Source of the DNA: Xenorhabdus miraniensis
Lineage (GTDB): Bacteria; Pseudomonadota; Gammaproteobacteria; Enterobacterales; Enterobacteriaceae
Reading direction: 5' to 3'
NCBI RefSeq assembly: GCF_002632615.1
Contig: NZ_NITZ01000015.1
Coordinates: 75,598-139,597 of the forward strand
Length of the DNA stretch: 64,000 nt
Position numbers and translations under genes: made by a program. The notes under the pieces were generated by a model. The model was not told the DNA's origin and ran no database searches. It worked only from the letters and a program-made list of their open reading frames with translations. The stretch's first letter is position 1, and the number at the start of each line of letters is the position of its first letter. Shown here piece after piece: positions 52,407-60,764 of the stretch.

Positions 52407-52472
52407 ATGAAAATGCAAAAACAAGTGCGTAATTCTGTTCCTCGTCCTTTAAAATCGGAAAGTAATAAGTAA
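52407..52472 (+). CDS. 21-residue peptide, candidate precursor or leader peptide
   Basis: An ATG with a well-placed Shine-Dalgarno (TTGGAGATAAAAT, GGAG 8 bases upstream) opens a 21-codon frame ending in TAA. The peptide begins MKMQKQVRNSVPRPLKSE and ends SNK. It is basic, with seven Lys/Arg residues against one Glu, has no Cys, and carries a V-P-R-P-L centre. It resembles no family I know. It is 74 bases upstream of the first propeller gene, followed by a hairpin, in the layout seen for many ribosomal-peptide precursors. Alternatives: a regulatory leader peptide, or a chance frame. Nothing shows that it is modified. Confidence 0.6.
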   Translation: MKMQKQVRNSVPRPLKSESNK

Positions 52473-52486
52473 TATTAATATTAGAT

Positions 52487-52513
52487 ATGTGAAGGCTGTC
52501 ATGGCCTTCACAT
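52487..52513 (+). terminator. Hairpin between the peptide gene and the propeller gene
   Basis: ATGTGAAGGC (52487-52496), 7-nt loop, GCCTTCACAT (52504-52513): a perfect 10-bp stem 14 bases after the peptide stop. No T-run follows (TAAAAGAATAAAA), so it looks like a partial terminator, attenuator or RNA-stabilising element that would make the peptide mRNA more abundant than the downstream genes. Confidence 0.6.
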
Positions 52514-52545
52514 TAAAAGAATAAAAATATTATGGTTATGAAAAA

Positions 52546-54324
52546 ATGAAACATTATAATGCAACAAAGGTGTTTTGTAATAAAATACTCGCGGGAACAA
52601 AAACTGGAGAAATAGTACTTTTTGATTTTAAAGAGTTAGATATTTTGGATGATAAAAAAGTATCTAATGGAACTATTTCGGCGATAGACATAAAGAATGG
52701 GGTCTTTGCGGCTTTATCACAAAATTATGATGTAATTATAGGTGAAATCTCATCTGAAAAGATAAAAATAAATGGTGTATTTAGTGGTCTTAATCACATA
52801 GTCGAAGATGGATATGAAGTTTCTAGAAGTGAGAGTCAAGGAATAACTCTTAATTCTGATGGTACAAAAGTTGCTTTCAGATCGCCTAATTCAACTTGTA
52901 TGATAGCTGACTTATCAGACATGAAGAATATCATATCAAATTTCAGATTTGACATATTGTATGATATTGTTACGTTATGTTGGACAGAGAATGATAATAT
53001 TCTGGTTGGTTTTAGTAATGGGATTGTTGGAAAAATAAATATTAAAGATAATTCAACAAGCACTATTAAATTAGATAATATCAACGAATCTGTACACTGG
53101 TTTGAAAAGGTGAATGATTCCGAATACATTGTCGCAACAGATGCCAGATGTGTTGTGCGATTAGATGAACATAGTTTAAATTATAAAATAGGACCGAAGT
53201 TTGCCAATGATGATTTTGAACATGCCACATATGATTATATAAATAAAGTTGCATATGGAACATCGTTTGATCGGAAAGTATATAAAATTGATATTGAAAG
53301 CCTAGAAAAAATTGAAATCATTTACGAGGCTAGCTTTAAAATAAGATGGTCAGATATAATCTATAAAGATAATATTCCATATTTGATATTACAGATCAGA
53401 GATGGAAGTATAGTTAAATTCAATTTATCAACAAAAAAGGTTGAAAAATTAAGGCGGGAGACTCCAGCCGCGTTTTGGACATACGTAAATTATTTGGATA
53501 AGGATCTGTTCTTTGGAGAGGATGGTGGTTATTTATTCACATCTAATAACCAAAAAGAAATATTTGACTATAGGATAAAAAGAGAATACGAGGGATATTA
53601 TATAAAACGGGCCATTTCGAATGAAAATTTATTAGTGCTAGGTGGAACTAATGGTAAGATCATGATTAAAAATCATGGTGATGATTTTAAAATAATTAAC
53701 ATTGAATCTCCTGTACGTGATTTATGCTTTGGTTTTAATTGTATATATGTTGCTTCAGAATCAGGGTGCGTATACAAAATTGAAGGAGATAATGTTAGGA
53801 TTATATATAAAAGTGAATCTGAGCCAGTATGGTCTATATCATTTAATTTTGATTTATATATGTTAGCCATTGGGGAGAGAGTTGGAAGTGTAAAAATACT
53901 TGATAGTTTAAATGAACATCATGTAATAGCATATACAGACAGTAAAATCCCTAAAAGAATGAAGTGGATTGATAAAAATAAATTAGCAGTAGTTAACTCC
54001 AGTAATATAGACTTAATTACATATAACGAAAAAAACAAATCTTGGGATCATGTATCTGAGTTTTATAAAGGTGGTTTAAATACCATTGAAGATTTTATTA
54101 TTTACAACGATAGCATTATTATAGGAATAAATTACAGTCGCTATATTTTAGGTTGGCATTTAGAAACGGGTGAAGTATTATGCAAGTCATCTTGGGATCA
54201 AGATTATGCGAAAGGAATAATGAATATAGATAAAGAAAAGTTTATTATTTATGGTAGAAATAGTAAAGTAAAGGAATATATCATGCATGATAATGACATA
54301 CTACTTACAAAAATAGTGAATTGA
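52546..54324 (+). CDS. Large beta-propeller (WD40-like) protein
   Basis: 592 residues built of repeating beta-rich units of about 40 residues, such as ILVGFSNGIVGKINIKDN, YGTSFDRKVYKIDIESLEK and LAIGERVGSVKILDSLNEH. These look like diverged WD40/quinoprotein-like blades, enough for one large or two smaller propellers. No signal peptide or catalytic motif is seen. It is a degenerate counterpart of the canonical WD40 protein at 57868 and shares its length range. ToxC of the toxoflavin pathway is a WD-repeat protein, but its role is unclear, so function here is open: scaffold or catalytic propeller. It precedes the ABC ATPase gene by one base. Confidence 0.75.
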   Translation: MKHYNATKVFCNKILAGTKTGEIVLFDFKELDILDDKKVSNGTISAIDIKNGVFAALSQNYDVIIGEISSEKIKINGVFSGLNHIVEDGYEVSRSESQGITLNSDGTKVAFRSPNSTCMIADLSDMKNIISNFRFDILYDIVTLCWTENDNILVGFSNGIVGKINIKDNSTSTIKLDNINESVHWFEKVNDSEYIVATDARCVVRLDEHSLNYKIGPKFANDDFEHATYDYINKVAYGTSFDRKVYKIDIESLEKIEIIYEASFKIRWSDIIYKDNIPYLILQIRDGSIVKFNLSTKKVEKLRRETPAAFWTYVNYLDKDLFFGEDGGYLFTSNNQKEIFDYRIKREYEGYYIKRAISNENLLVLGGTNGKIMIKNHGDDFKIINIESPVRDLCFGFNCIYVASESGCVYKIEGDNVRIIYKSESEPVWSISFNFDLYMLAIGERVGSVKILDSLNEHHVIAYTDSKIPKRMKWIDKNKLAVVNSSNIDLITYNEKNKSWDHVSEFYKGGLNTIEDFIIYNDSIIIGINYSRYILGWHLETGEVLCKSSWDQDYAKGIMNIDKEKFIIYGRNSKVKEYIMHDNDILLTKIVN

Positions 54325-54325
54325 A

Positions 54326-55090
54326 ATGATAAAAATCACTGAGTTATGTTTTAGCTATAAGAGCAGAGAAATTAAAAAAAACATTTTTAAAAACATATTT
54401 TCATCAAATGAAATCGAAGTGGTTTTATTTGAAAATATGAATATTGAAATATTTAACGATAGCAAGATCATAGGACTGCTGGGAAAGAATGGAGCAGGAA
54501 AAACAACGTTAATAAAATTGATTTCAGGCATTTTAACACCAAATTCTGGAAATATTACTGTTTTTGGTATTGATTCAAATGGAAGGCCTCCTAATCTTTT
54601 ATCTAACCTTGGTATTGTTTTTGGCAATAAATCAATGCTTTGGGAAGAGTTATCCCTCTATGAAAATATTGAACTTTTTTCTGCTATATATAAACGTAAT
54701 TATGATAAGAACCATGTTGAAAATATGATAGAAATGTTCAACCTTAGAAGCATAGCAAGAAAACCAGCAAAAACGTGTTCTTTAGGTCAATCGGTGAAAT
54801 CTAACTTGTTAATACACCTTCTTAATAGACCAAAATTACTGATATTGGATGAACCAACCATTGGGTTAGATATAGAATCACAAATTCTATTACGTAATAC
54901 CTTAAAAGATTATGCTGAAAATAATGAAAGTAAAATACTGATCACCTCACATAATATGATAGACATTGCAGATATTTGCAAAGACATTATTTTCTTGAAA
55001 GAAGGTAAAATATCAAAAATAAATCTGAATAAGAATAATTCAAAAGAAAAGAATGCGCTATATCTAGAGGGACTTTTCTGTGATAATTAA
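54326..55090 (+). CDS. ABC transporter ATP-binding protein (ABC-2 exporter type)
   Basis: ATPase of 254 residues. Walker A LLGKNGAGKTTLIKL (about residues 51-65), Walker B LLILDEPTIGLD (about residues 171-182) and the H-loop ITSHNM are present. The signature is CSLGQSVKSN instead of LSGGQ, a variant seen in drug-exporter ATPases of the DrrA/NatA type. It is followed by two ABC-2 permease genes, with an 11-base overlap into the first. The three form an exporter for the cluster product or a self-protection pump. Confidence 0.9.
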   Translation: MIKITELCFSYKSREIKKNIFKNIFSSNEIEVVLFENMNIEIFNDSKIIGLLGKNGAGKTTLIKLISGILTPNSGNITVFGIDSNGRPPNLLSNLGIVFGNKSMLWEELSLYENIELFSAIYKRNYDKNHVENMIEMFNLRSIARKPAKTCSLGQSVKSNLLIHLLNRPKLLILDEPTIGLDIESQILLRNTLKDYAENNESKILITSHNMIDIADICKDIIFLKEGKISKINLNKNNSKEKNALYLEGLFCDN

Positions 55091-55832
55091 ATTTTCTTTT
55101 ATTGAAACCATCAGGGCAAAGAATATAATATTTGGTTACTTATTTATAATTGTAACATTATATGCGGTTGAACTCTCTTTTTGGGATACCATGACAAAAT
55201 CAAATGATTTTGTTAACTATACGCATGATGAAATAATAGTTTATATATTATGGTCTGTTATTATATTTCAATTGACAAGTATTACCGGATTTCCAGAAAA
55301 TTTATCGTTCCATATTGAAGATGGCAGCATAGATAGACTAATTATAATTCCAAAATCAATATTATTATATTATTCAGAATATGCTTTTGGACAGATACTA
55401 GCCAGATTATTTATAATGTCACCATTGATTTTATTTATCATTATATACCAAAAAGATATTCCTAATTTTATATATCTCTTTATTTCGTTATGTATAGGAT
55501 TGTTTATCAATTTGTACTTAACAATGACATTGTCATGTATGGCGTTCAAGTTTAGAGGATCGTACTCTTTTATAATTATTAAGGACACTTTGTCATGGGT
55601 TCTTTCAGGTGCGTTAATACCATTAGATGTATTTGGTGATTCTATAAAATCAATATTTAATTATATTCCATTTCAATATATTACCTATATTCCAGTTAAA
55701 ATTGCAACAAATTCAATATCTATTTATTTTATATTTAATGGATTTCTAGTCATGATATGTTTAATGATGATTTTTAATTTGATTTGGAATTATATGTTAA
55801 AATATAATCAAGGATATAATAGCAATGCTTAG
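55080..55832 (+). CDS. ABC-2 family transporter permease, first subunit
   Basis: Hydrophobic protein of 250 residues with about six membrane helices, including FGYLFIIVTLYAVELSFW (about residues 17-34) and ILWSVIIFQLTSITGF. It starts at a GTG that overlaps the ATPase gene by 11 bases. The central IEDGSIDRLIIIPKSILLYY and ALIPLDVFGDSIKSIFNYIP stretches are typical of the ABC2_membrane_6 (DUF990-like) permeases that occur in pairs. It overlaps the next gene by 8 bases. Confidence 0.82.
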   Translation: MIIKFSFIETIRAKNIIFGYLFIIVTLYAVELSFWDTMTKSNDFVNYTHDEIIVYILWSVIIFQLTSITGFPENLSFHIEDGSIDRLIIIPKSILLYYSEYAFGQILARLFIMSPLILFIIIYQKDIPNFIYLFISLCIGLFINLYLTMTLSCMAFKFRGSYSFIIIKDTLSWVLSGALIPLDVFGDSIKSIFNYIPFQYITYIPVKIATNSISIYFIFNGFLVMICLMMIFNLIWNYMLKYNQGYNSNA

Positions 55833-56595
55833 AGTGATATTGATTGGCTTTAAAAGTGGATTTTCAGAAGCCAAAAAAAGCCCATTAAACTTTTGGTTAT
55901 CTGCTTTTGTTAACTTTAGTTATTATATAGCACAAGCATTTTTTTGGTATGCTATTTTAAATTCACAATCTTTAGGTTATATCTTATCTGATAATTTTGT
56001 TATTCTATTTTTTGCTACGGTATGTTTGGTCGATAATTTTTATCTTTTCTTATTTGGCCGAGGAAGTTTCTTGCTAGTTAAAAACGTTAAGTCATTAAAG
56101 TTAGAACCTCATTTAACGTTACCTATAAATACTCAATTTTTATATGTTACTACAAATATTGCATTTGAGCATTTTTTGTTATCATTCTTGTCATTAGTAT
56201 TATTTTTTACTATACATATTTACCTTGGAACTAATATTTTGTTGGTTTTTTTACATTTGATGATGGCATTCGAAGGCGTCTTAATACTTACTTCAATTAC
56301 ATGGATTATAAGAACAACAATATTTTGGACGGCTTCATTGGTTAGTATTAAAAATTCAAATCCTTGCTTCAAAGTATTGGTGAGACCTGAACAATCTTTT
56401 CATGGTGTAGTTCGTTTTGTTCTCATGTTCATACTTCCGTGTCTATTTATAACTGGTGTTCCTGCCTCAGTAGCAAGTGGAATAATGAGCATAAAATGGT
56501 TTTTTATTCAAACTCTAGTTACATTAATGCTAATCTTTATAGCAAAATTGGTTTTTGATATAGGAGCTAAAAGGTATTCAAAATATATAACGTGA
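55825..56595 (+). CDS. ABC-2 family transporter permease, second subunit
   Basis: Hydrophobic protein of 256 residues with about six membrane helices, for example FLLSFLSLVLFFTIHIYLG and FVLMFILPCLFITGVPA (about residues 193-209). Its FILPCLFITGVPA-type end is typical of the second permease in ABC2_membrane_6 pairs. It would form a heterodimeric channel with the preceding permease, driven by the ATPase at 54326. It overlaps the preceding gene by 8 bases, and the flavoprotein gene follows after 6 bases. Confidence 0.82.
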   Translation: MLRVILIGFKSGFSEAKKSPLNFWLSAFVNFSYYIAQAFFWYAILNSQSLGYILSDNFVILFFATVCLVDNFYLFLFGRGSFLLVKNVKSLKLEPHLTLPINTQFLYVTTNIAFEHFLLSFLSLVLFFTIHIYLGTNILLVFLHLMMAFEGVLILTSITWIIRTTIFWTASLVSIKNSNPCFKVLVRPEQSFHGVVRFVLMFILPCLFITGVPASVASGIMSIKWFFIQTLVTLMLIFIAKLVFDIGAKRYSKYIT

Positions 56596-56601
56596 GGAAA
56601 A

Positions 56602-57204
56602 ATGATGAAACTAGGAATTATTTCAGGAAGCCATAGATCGCATTCTAATTCTGGTCAAGTTGGTGATTTCTTCGATTCATTTGAAATAACCAGAAAAACA
56701 TTTAAACAGATTGAGCATTTCCATCTGGGAAATTTAGACATACCAATATGGGATGAGTCAATTTGGAATGAAGCAAAAGATCCTAAGTGGCATGAATGGA
56801 ATTTAATATCACAATCTTTGATGAGCATTGATGCTTTTATTATTGTGGTTCCTGAATGGGGAGGAATGGTGCCACCAAAACTAAAAAATCTACTTTTATT
56901 ATGTAGTGATAACGAATTAGCGCATAAACCAGCATTGCTAGTGTCAATATCCTCTGGGAATGGTGGCGCTTTTTGTATTTCTGAATTAAGGTCTTCTGGG
57001 TATAAAAATAATAAAATTTGTTTTATACCTGAACATTTGATACTTCGTAACATAGAGAAAGACGGCAATATAAATATACCTTCACAATTATCAGATAGAA
57101 TGGAGTATTGCATAAATGTATTGCATGGATATGCTTATTATTTAAAAGCGTTTAGAACTGAATCTCCTATAAATTTATATGGTTTTCAATATGGCATGTC
57201 CTAA
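56602..57204 (+). CDS. NADPH-dependent FMN reductase-like flavoprotein
   Basis: 200 residues with a flavodoxin-like fold of the FMN_red family. The phosphate-binding loop is SGSHRSHSNSGQV (about residues 9-21). The flavin-contact block is VVPEWGGMVPPKLKNLLLL (about residues 90-108), in place of the usual PEYNxSxPGxLKN, so the flavin environment may differ. LVSISSGNGGAFCISELR is the third family loop. Such proteins reduce FMN, quinones or azo and nitro compounds. In this cluster a redox step on the pyrimidine-derived intermediate is plausible. It lies 54 bases before the GTP cyclohydrolase II gene. Confidence 0.82.
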   Translation: MMKLGIISGSHRSHSNSGQVGDFFDSFEITRKTFKQIEHFHLGNLDIPIWDESIWNEAKDPKWHEWNLISQSLMSIDAFIIVVPEWGGMVPPKLKNLLLLCSDNELAHKPALLVSISSGNGGAFCISELRSSGYKNNKICFIPEHLILRNIEKDGNINIPSQLSDRMEYCINVLHGYAYYLKAFRTESPINLYGFQYGMS

Positions 57205-57258
57205 TGGAACTATAATAGTTATATTTATTTTCTGTAATATCAACATGAATATTTTAAT

Positions 57259-57855
57259 ATGAATAATATATCAATTAGAAATAGTACTTTTATACCGTTG
57301 AAGTCTATTAACAATGAATCTGAATTTATATCATTTAATGGATTTTTCCCGGATAAAGAACATTTAGCTATACGTATAGGAAAATGGTCGAAGAAACACA
57401 TACCTTTGGTTAGGATCCATTCTGAGTGTATGACCGGGGATGTATTTCATTCCCTTTTATGTGACTGTGGTGAACAGTTAAATGAATCTTTAAAAGAAAT
57501 TGATATTCATGGAGGTGTTTTAATTTATTTACGTCAGGAAGGGCGTGGAATTGGATTATATAATAAGATAGATGCATATAAGCTACAGCGCAATGGGTTA
57601 GATACATACCAAGCTAATCAAGCTCTTGGCTTTTTAGATGATTATCGTGATTATTCTATCGCCGCAAAAATGTTACTAGCCATGAATATTTCAAAAATTC
57701 GTTTGATAACAAATAATCCAGATAAAATACATCAAATTACTCAGAATGGAATTGAAATATATGAAGTTATTAATACCAAGACATTCTTAAATGAAACAAA
57801 CAAAAATTATTTGACTGCTAAAAAAATAAAAACCTCTCATGCTCTTGAACTATAA
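57259..57855 (+). CDS. GTP cyclohydrolase II, pathway-dedicated RibA/ToxB-type paralog
   Basis: 198 residues with all landmarks of RibA: the zinc cysteines Cys57, Cys68 and Cys70 (SECMTGD...CDCGEQ) with the same spacing as E. coli Cys54/65/67, YLRQEGRGIGLYNKIDAYKLQ (about residues 93-113), and the Arg in LDDYRDYSIAAKM. LITNNPDKIHQI follows. It converts GTP to the diaminopyrimidinone ribosyl phosphate, formate and pyrophosphate. Lying among accessory genes and not fused to RibB, it is most likely committed to a secondary metabolite, as ToxB is for toxoflavin. Base composition is A+T-rich like its neighbours. No clear ribosome site precedes the ATG. Confidence 0.9.
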   Translation: MNNISIRNSTFIPLKSINNESEFISFNGFFPDKEHLAIRIGKWSKKHIPLVRIHSECMTGDVFHSLLCDCGEQLNESLKEIDIHGGVLIYLRQEGRGIGLYNKIDAYKLQRNGLDTYQANQALGFLDDYRDYSIAAKMLLAMNISKIRLITNNPDKIHQITQNGIEIYEVINTKTFLNETNKNYLTAKKIKTSHALEL

Positions 57856-57867
57856 AGGATATATTCT

Positions 57868-59580
57868 ATGCATAAACACTCCTCACCTATTAGTGGTGTT
57901 GCCACTTATGATAATAAATTTGTCTTAAGTGCTGGGTATGATAATAAAGTCATTTTATGGGATGCTTATAATAAGAAACCGATTAGACGAGTATATCATG
58001 ACCATTTAGTAAATCAGTGCGCTTTCAGTCCATGTGGTAATTATATAGCAACAGTAAGTAGTGATTATAGTTGTCGTATCTGGCTCTTACCAGACATGAT
58101 ATTATATGGAGTTATCAATTCGCATACTGACGATGTAGAATCAGTATCATTTCATCCAAATAAAAATATTGTTGCAACCTGCTCTAGAGATAAAACCATT
58201 ATTGTTTCTGATTATAAAGGAAACATCATTGCTCATTTAAAAGGGCATGTAGAGGATATAATCTCTGTGGAATGGAGTTCATCTGGAAATTTAATAAGTT
58301 CCAGTGATGATGGTACAATCCGAATTTGGGATGTGAATTATCAGAAAGAAATAGAATGTATAGATCTTGATAATATAGAAACTGATACTATTGCTATCAC
58401 GCCTGATAAGGTTATTTATGCTGGAAATGACAATGGCGAAATAATCACTATAATTAATGGTAAATTAAAAATAACATCTGCACATGAAGCGGGTATTAAA
58501 CGCCTGGTTTATGACTCATCTCAAAAAATCATGGTAAGTTTGAGCTATGATAGGAAGATGAAACTTTGGAAAGAAAAAGATAATAATCTTGAAAATTATC
58601 ATACAGCCGAGCTTCCTCCCATTGTTTGGCCAAGATCTTGTGCATTTCTTGATAGTGATAATTTAGTTTTTGCGTCATTTGGTGATAGTTATGTTCAATA
58701 TACCATTTCCACTCAAATATGGTATCAAGATCATGTCCTGCCAACATATGGTTTCAATGCCGTGCACGTTTCAGGCAAAGACATTTGGAGTGTTGGTGAT
58801 GCTGGTATCGTTTTCTGCAATAATAGGCCATTTGCCGAAATGGGTAGTCTGTGTAATTTTATTATCGAATTTGAAAACGTACTCATTACCGGTGGGCAAA
58901 TGGGAAAAATATTTAATGCTCGTACTGGTGATACTATATATGAACATCATTCCCCCTTAAATTGTGCTGCTGTTTCATGGGGAGATAATCAGTTTTGTCT
59001 TGTCGGTACATACACTGGGGAAGGTATTGTTTTAAGAAGAATAGCTGGTGATATTGTTGTTACTAACGTAATTTCACTGCATAAAAACGCAATAAAAGGC
59101 GTTTTTATATCTAAGGAATTTATTTTTTCTGTATGTGCCAATGCAGCTGCTGCATTACATAAAATTGAAGATTTTTCATGTCATGCGTATATTCCTAAAG
59201 CTCATAAAAAGATTATTAATGGATGTGATGGAAATAAAGAAGGGTTGTTTGTCAGTGTTAGTCGAGATCTAACCCTTAGAATTTGGAAAAATGAAAATTT
59301 TGAAAAAATAAAAACTCCAAGTACTAATTCAATAAAATGTGTGGCATTTGATGATAAAAACAATTATATATCTATAGGAAATTATACTGGCTGGGTTGGT
59401 GTGTATGATTTAAATGAAAACAAATGGATATTATGGGAGAAACGTTCATTTACTGGTATATCAAGTATAAAATGCACACAGGATGACTTTGTTTACTCAA
59501 CATATGATGGAATAAATGAATTTATTTTTAATCATGGACTTAAATATGATCAAAAGAGAATTAAGCCTAACTGGCGTTAA
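57868..59580 (+). CDS. WD40-repeat protein (ToxC-like by context)
   Basis: 570 residues. The first half shows canonical WD40 blades of about 40 residues: GYDNKVILWDAYNKKPIRR (about residues 23-41), SSDYSCRIWLLPD, CSRDKTIIVSDYKG, SSDDGTIRIWDVNYQKE, and later SLSYDRKMKLWKE and SRDLTLRIWKNENFEK. This is enough for two seven-bladed propellers. There is no signal peptide. WD40 proteins are uncommon in enterobacterial operons; the toxoflavin operon pairs such a protein with a GTP cyclohydrolase II, as here. It starts 12 bases after that gene and overlaps the FGE-like gene. It may be a scaffold or enzyme for the triazine or pyrimidine chemistry; this is inference. Confidence 0.85.
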   Translation: MHKHSSPISGVATYDNKFVLSAGYDNKVILWDAYNKKPIRRVYHDHLVNQCAFSPCGNYIATVSSDYSCRIWLLPDMILYGVINSHTDDVESVSFHPNKNIVATCSRDKTIIVSDYKGNIIAHLKGHVEDIISVEWSSSGNLISSSDDGTIRIWDVNYQKEIECIDLDNIETDTIAITPDKVIYAGNDNGEIITIINGKLKITSAHEAGIKRLVYDSSQKIMVSLSYDRKMKLWKEKDNNLENYHTAELPPIVWPRSCAFLDSDNLVFASFGDSYVQYTISTQIWYQDHVLPTYGFNAVHVSGKDIWSVGDAGIVFCNNRPFAEMGSLCNFIIEFENVLITGGQMGKIFNARTGDTIYEHHSPLNCAAVSWGDNQFCLVGTYTGEGIVLRRIAGDIVVTNVISLHKNAIKGVFISKEFIFSVCANAAAALHKIEDFSCHAYIPKAHKKIINGCDGNKEGLFVSVSRDLTLRIWKNENFEKIKTPSTNSIKCVAFDDKNNYISIGNYTGWVGVYDLNENKWILWEKRSFTGISSIKCTQDDFVYSTYDGINEFIFNHGLKYDQKRIKPNWR

Positions 59581-60574
59581 AACTCAACATATAAACATTG
59601 AGGGAAAAAACATTAATTCTTTAACCATGAAAGAAGCGATGGGCTTGCCTGATAAGACAAACCAAAATTTAATGGGGAAGTTATTTAAAATATATGATAA
59701 ATACTCAAAGCTAGACAGTTACAGTTTACAATCCATCGTTAGGAATTTTAATGAATACTTTTCTCATCGATATGTAGCTGGTAATTTACTTGCTATTAGA
59801 GGAGATTCTAGAATTTCTATATTTGAACCTGATATCATAATTATTCCTGGTGGAAAAGTACGTCTGGGTTTATCTCCTGATAATGTAGATAAAACTGTTT
59901 CAATGTATTCTCAATATGGAGTATTAAAAGAGTGGATTTTAAAAGAAACACCACCTTATGAAATAACCCTTAGTTCTTTTGGTTTGGCCAGATATTGCGT
60001 AACCAACTATGAATATTACCTATTTTTATGTGACACTGGCTATCAGGAAACTCCTGATAGTTGGGCATGGGGCATGTATCCTCATCAACGTTCTAATTAT
60101 CCAGTCTATTCTGTATCCTATGAGGCCGCAGTGTCTTATGCTCTTTGGTTAAGTGAAAAGACAGGTAGGAATTTTCATATACCCAGTGAGGCTCAGTGGG
60201 AATATGCAGCAACAGGGGGAGATGGACGAGAGTTTCCGTGGGGAAATGAGTTTCTGCCAGACCATTGTAATAGTATTGAAAGTGGTATTGTTGATGCCAC
60301 TCCAGTAGGCATATTTCCTTTAGGCATGGGGCCTTTTGGTCATTTAGATTTAGCCGGAAATGTTGAAGAATATACTTCTGATAGTTATCTACCCTATCAG
60401 TCAGGTACTGCCGTGTATGATGATTTAATGCTTACTGAAGGTAGTCACTATAAGGTGGCTAGAGGAGGTAGTTTTACCAGATTTCGTGATCTATGTAGAA
60501 CAAGAAGGCGACATGGAAGATATAATTCTCCTTTGTATATTATGGGATTCAGGATGGCGGAAAGTCTGGTTTGA
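59516..60574 (+). CDS. Formylglycine-generating-enzyme-like (SUMF1/ToxD-type) protein
   Basis: 352 residues. A C-type-lectin-like FGE-sulfatase domain fills about residues 105-352: FHIPSEAQWEYAATGGDGREFPWGNE, LDLAGNVEEYTSDSY and RGGSF...MGFR. Of the two copper-binding cysteines of true FGEs (GGSYxC and the following SYC), only the second is kept (Cys327, in RDLCRTRRR); the first position is not Cys. It is therefore probably not a sulfatase activator but a relative with other chemistry, as ToxD in toxoflavin synthesis. The ATG at 59516 has a GATGGA ribosome site but overlaps the WD40 gene by 65 bases; ATGs at 59534 and 59546 are alternatives. It is the last gene of the cluster, before a terminator. 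Confidence 0.85.
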   Translation: MNLFLIMDLNMIKRELSLTGVKTQHINIEGKNINSLTMKEAMGLPDKTNQNLMGKLFKIYDKYSKLDSYSLQSIVRNFNEYFSHRYVAGNLLAIRGDSRISIFEPDIIIIPGGKVRLGLSPDNVDKTVSMYSQYGVLKEWILKETPPYEITLSSFGLARYCVTNYEYYLFLCDTGYQETPDSWAWGMYPHQRSNYPVYSVSYEAAVSYALWLSEKTGRNFHIPSEAQWEYAATGGDGREFPWGNEFLPDHCNSIESGIVDATPVGIFPLGMGPFGHLDLAGNVEEYTSDSYLPYQSGTAVYDDLMLTEGSHYKVARGGSFTRFRDLCRTRRRHGRYNSPLYIMGFRMAESLV

Positions 60575-60736
60575 TAGGTATGCAGCAGTAACAAACCTGC
60601 TCTGGTAATGGTGAAATGCTACAGATAATCATATCCCCAACAGGAGTGCCCTCTTTAAATAATATGTTTTGTTTCAAAAACCAATCATGATAACTTCTGG
60701 CACAGTCTGCCCGCAAAGCACTGCAATAAGTCATGG

Positions 60737-60764
60737 AGAGCCTGCTTTAACAGGCTCTTTGTTT
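60737..60764. terminator. Terminator between the cluster and convergent oppA
   Basis: AGAGCCTG (60737-60744), 6-nt loop, CAGGCTCT (60751-60758), then TTGTTT. It can end both the plus-strand cluster and minus-strand oppA, whose stop is at 60763. Confidence 0.75.

Noticed and set aside
57410..57607. 65-codon antisense frame in the GTP cyclohydrolase II gene
   Set aside because: Chance frame in A+T-rich DNA opposite a well-supported gene.
59516..60574. FGE-like protein as a sulfatase activator or as ergothioneine synthase EgtB
   Set aside because: No sulfatase gene nearby, one catalytic Cys missing, and no DinB-type domain or EgtD partner; context favours a ToxD-like role.
52546..60574. Cluster producing toxoflavin itself
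   Set aside because: No ToxA-like methyltransferase and no ToxE-like deaminase in the cluster, and a different exporter type; a related but different product is more likely.
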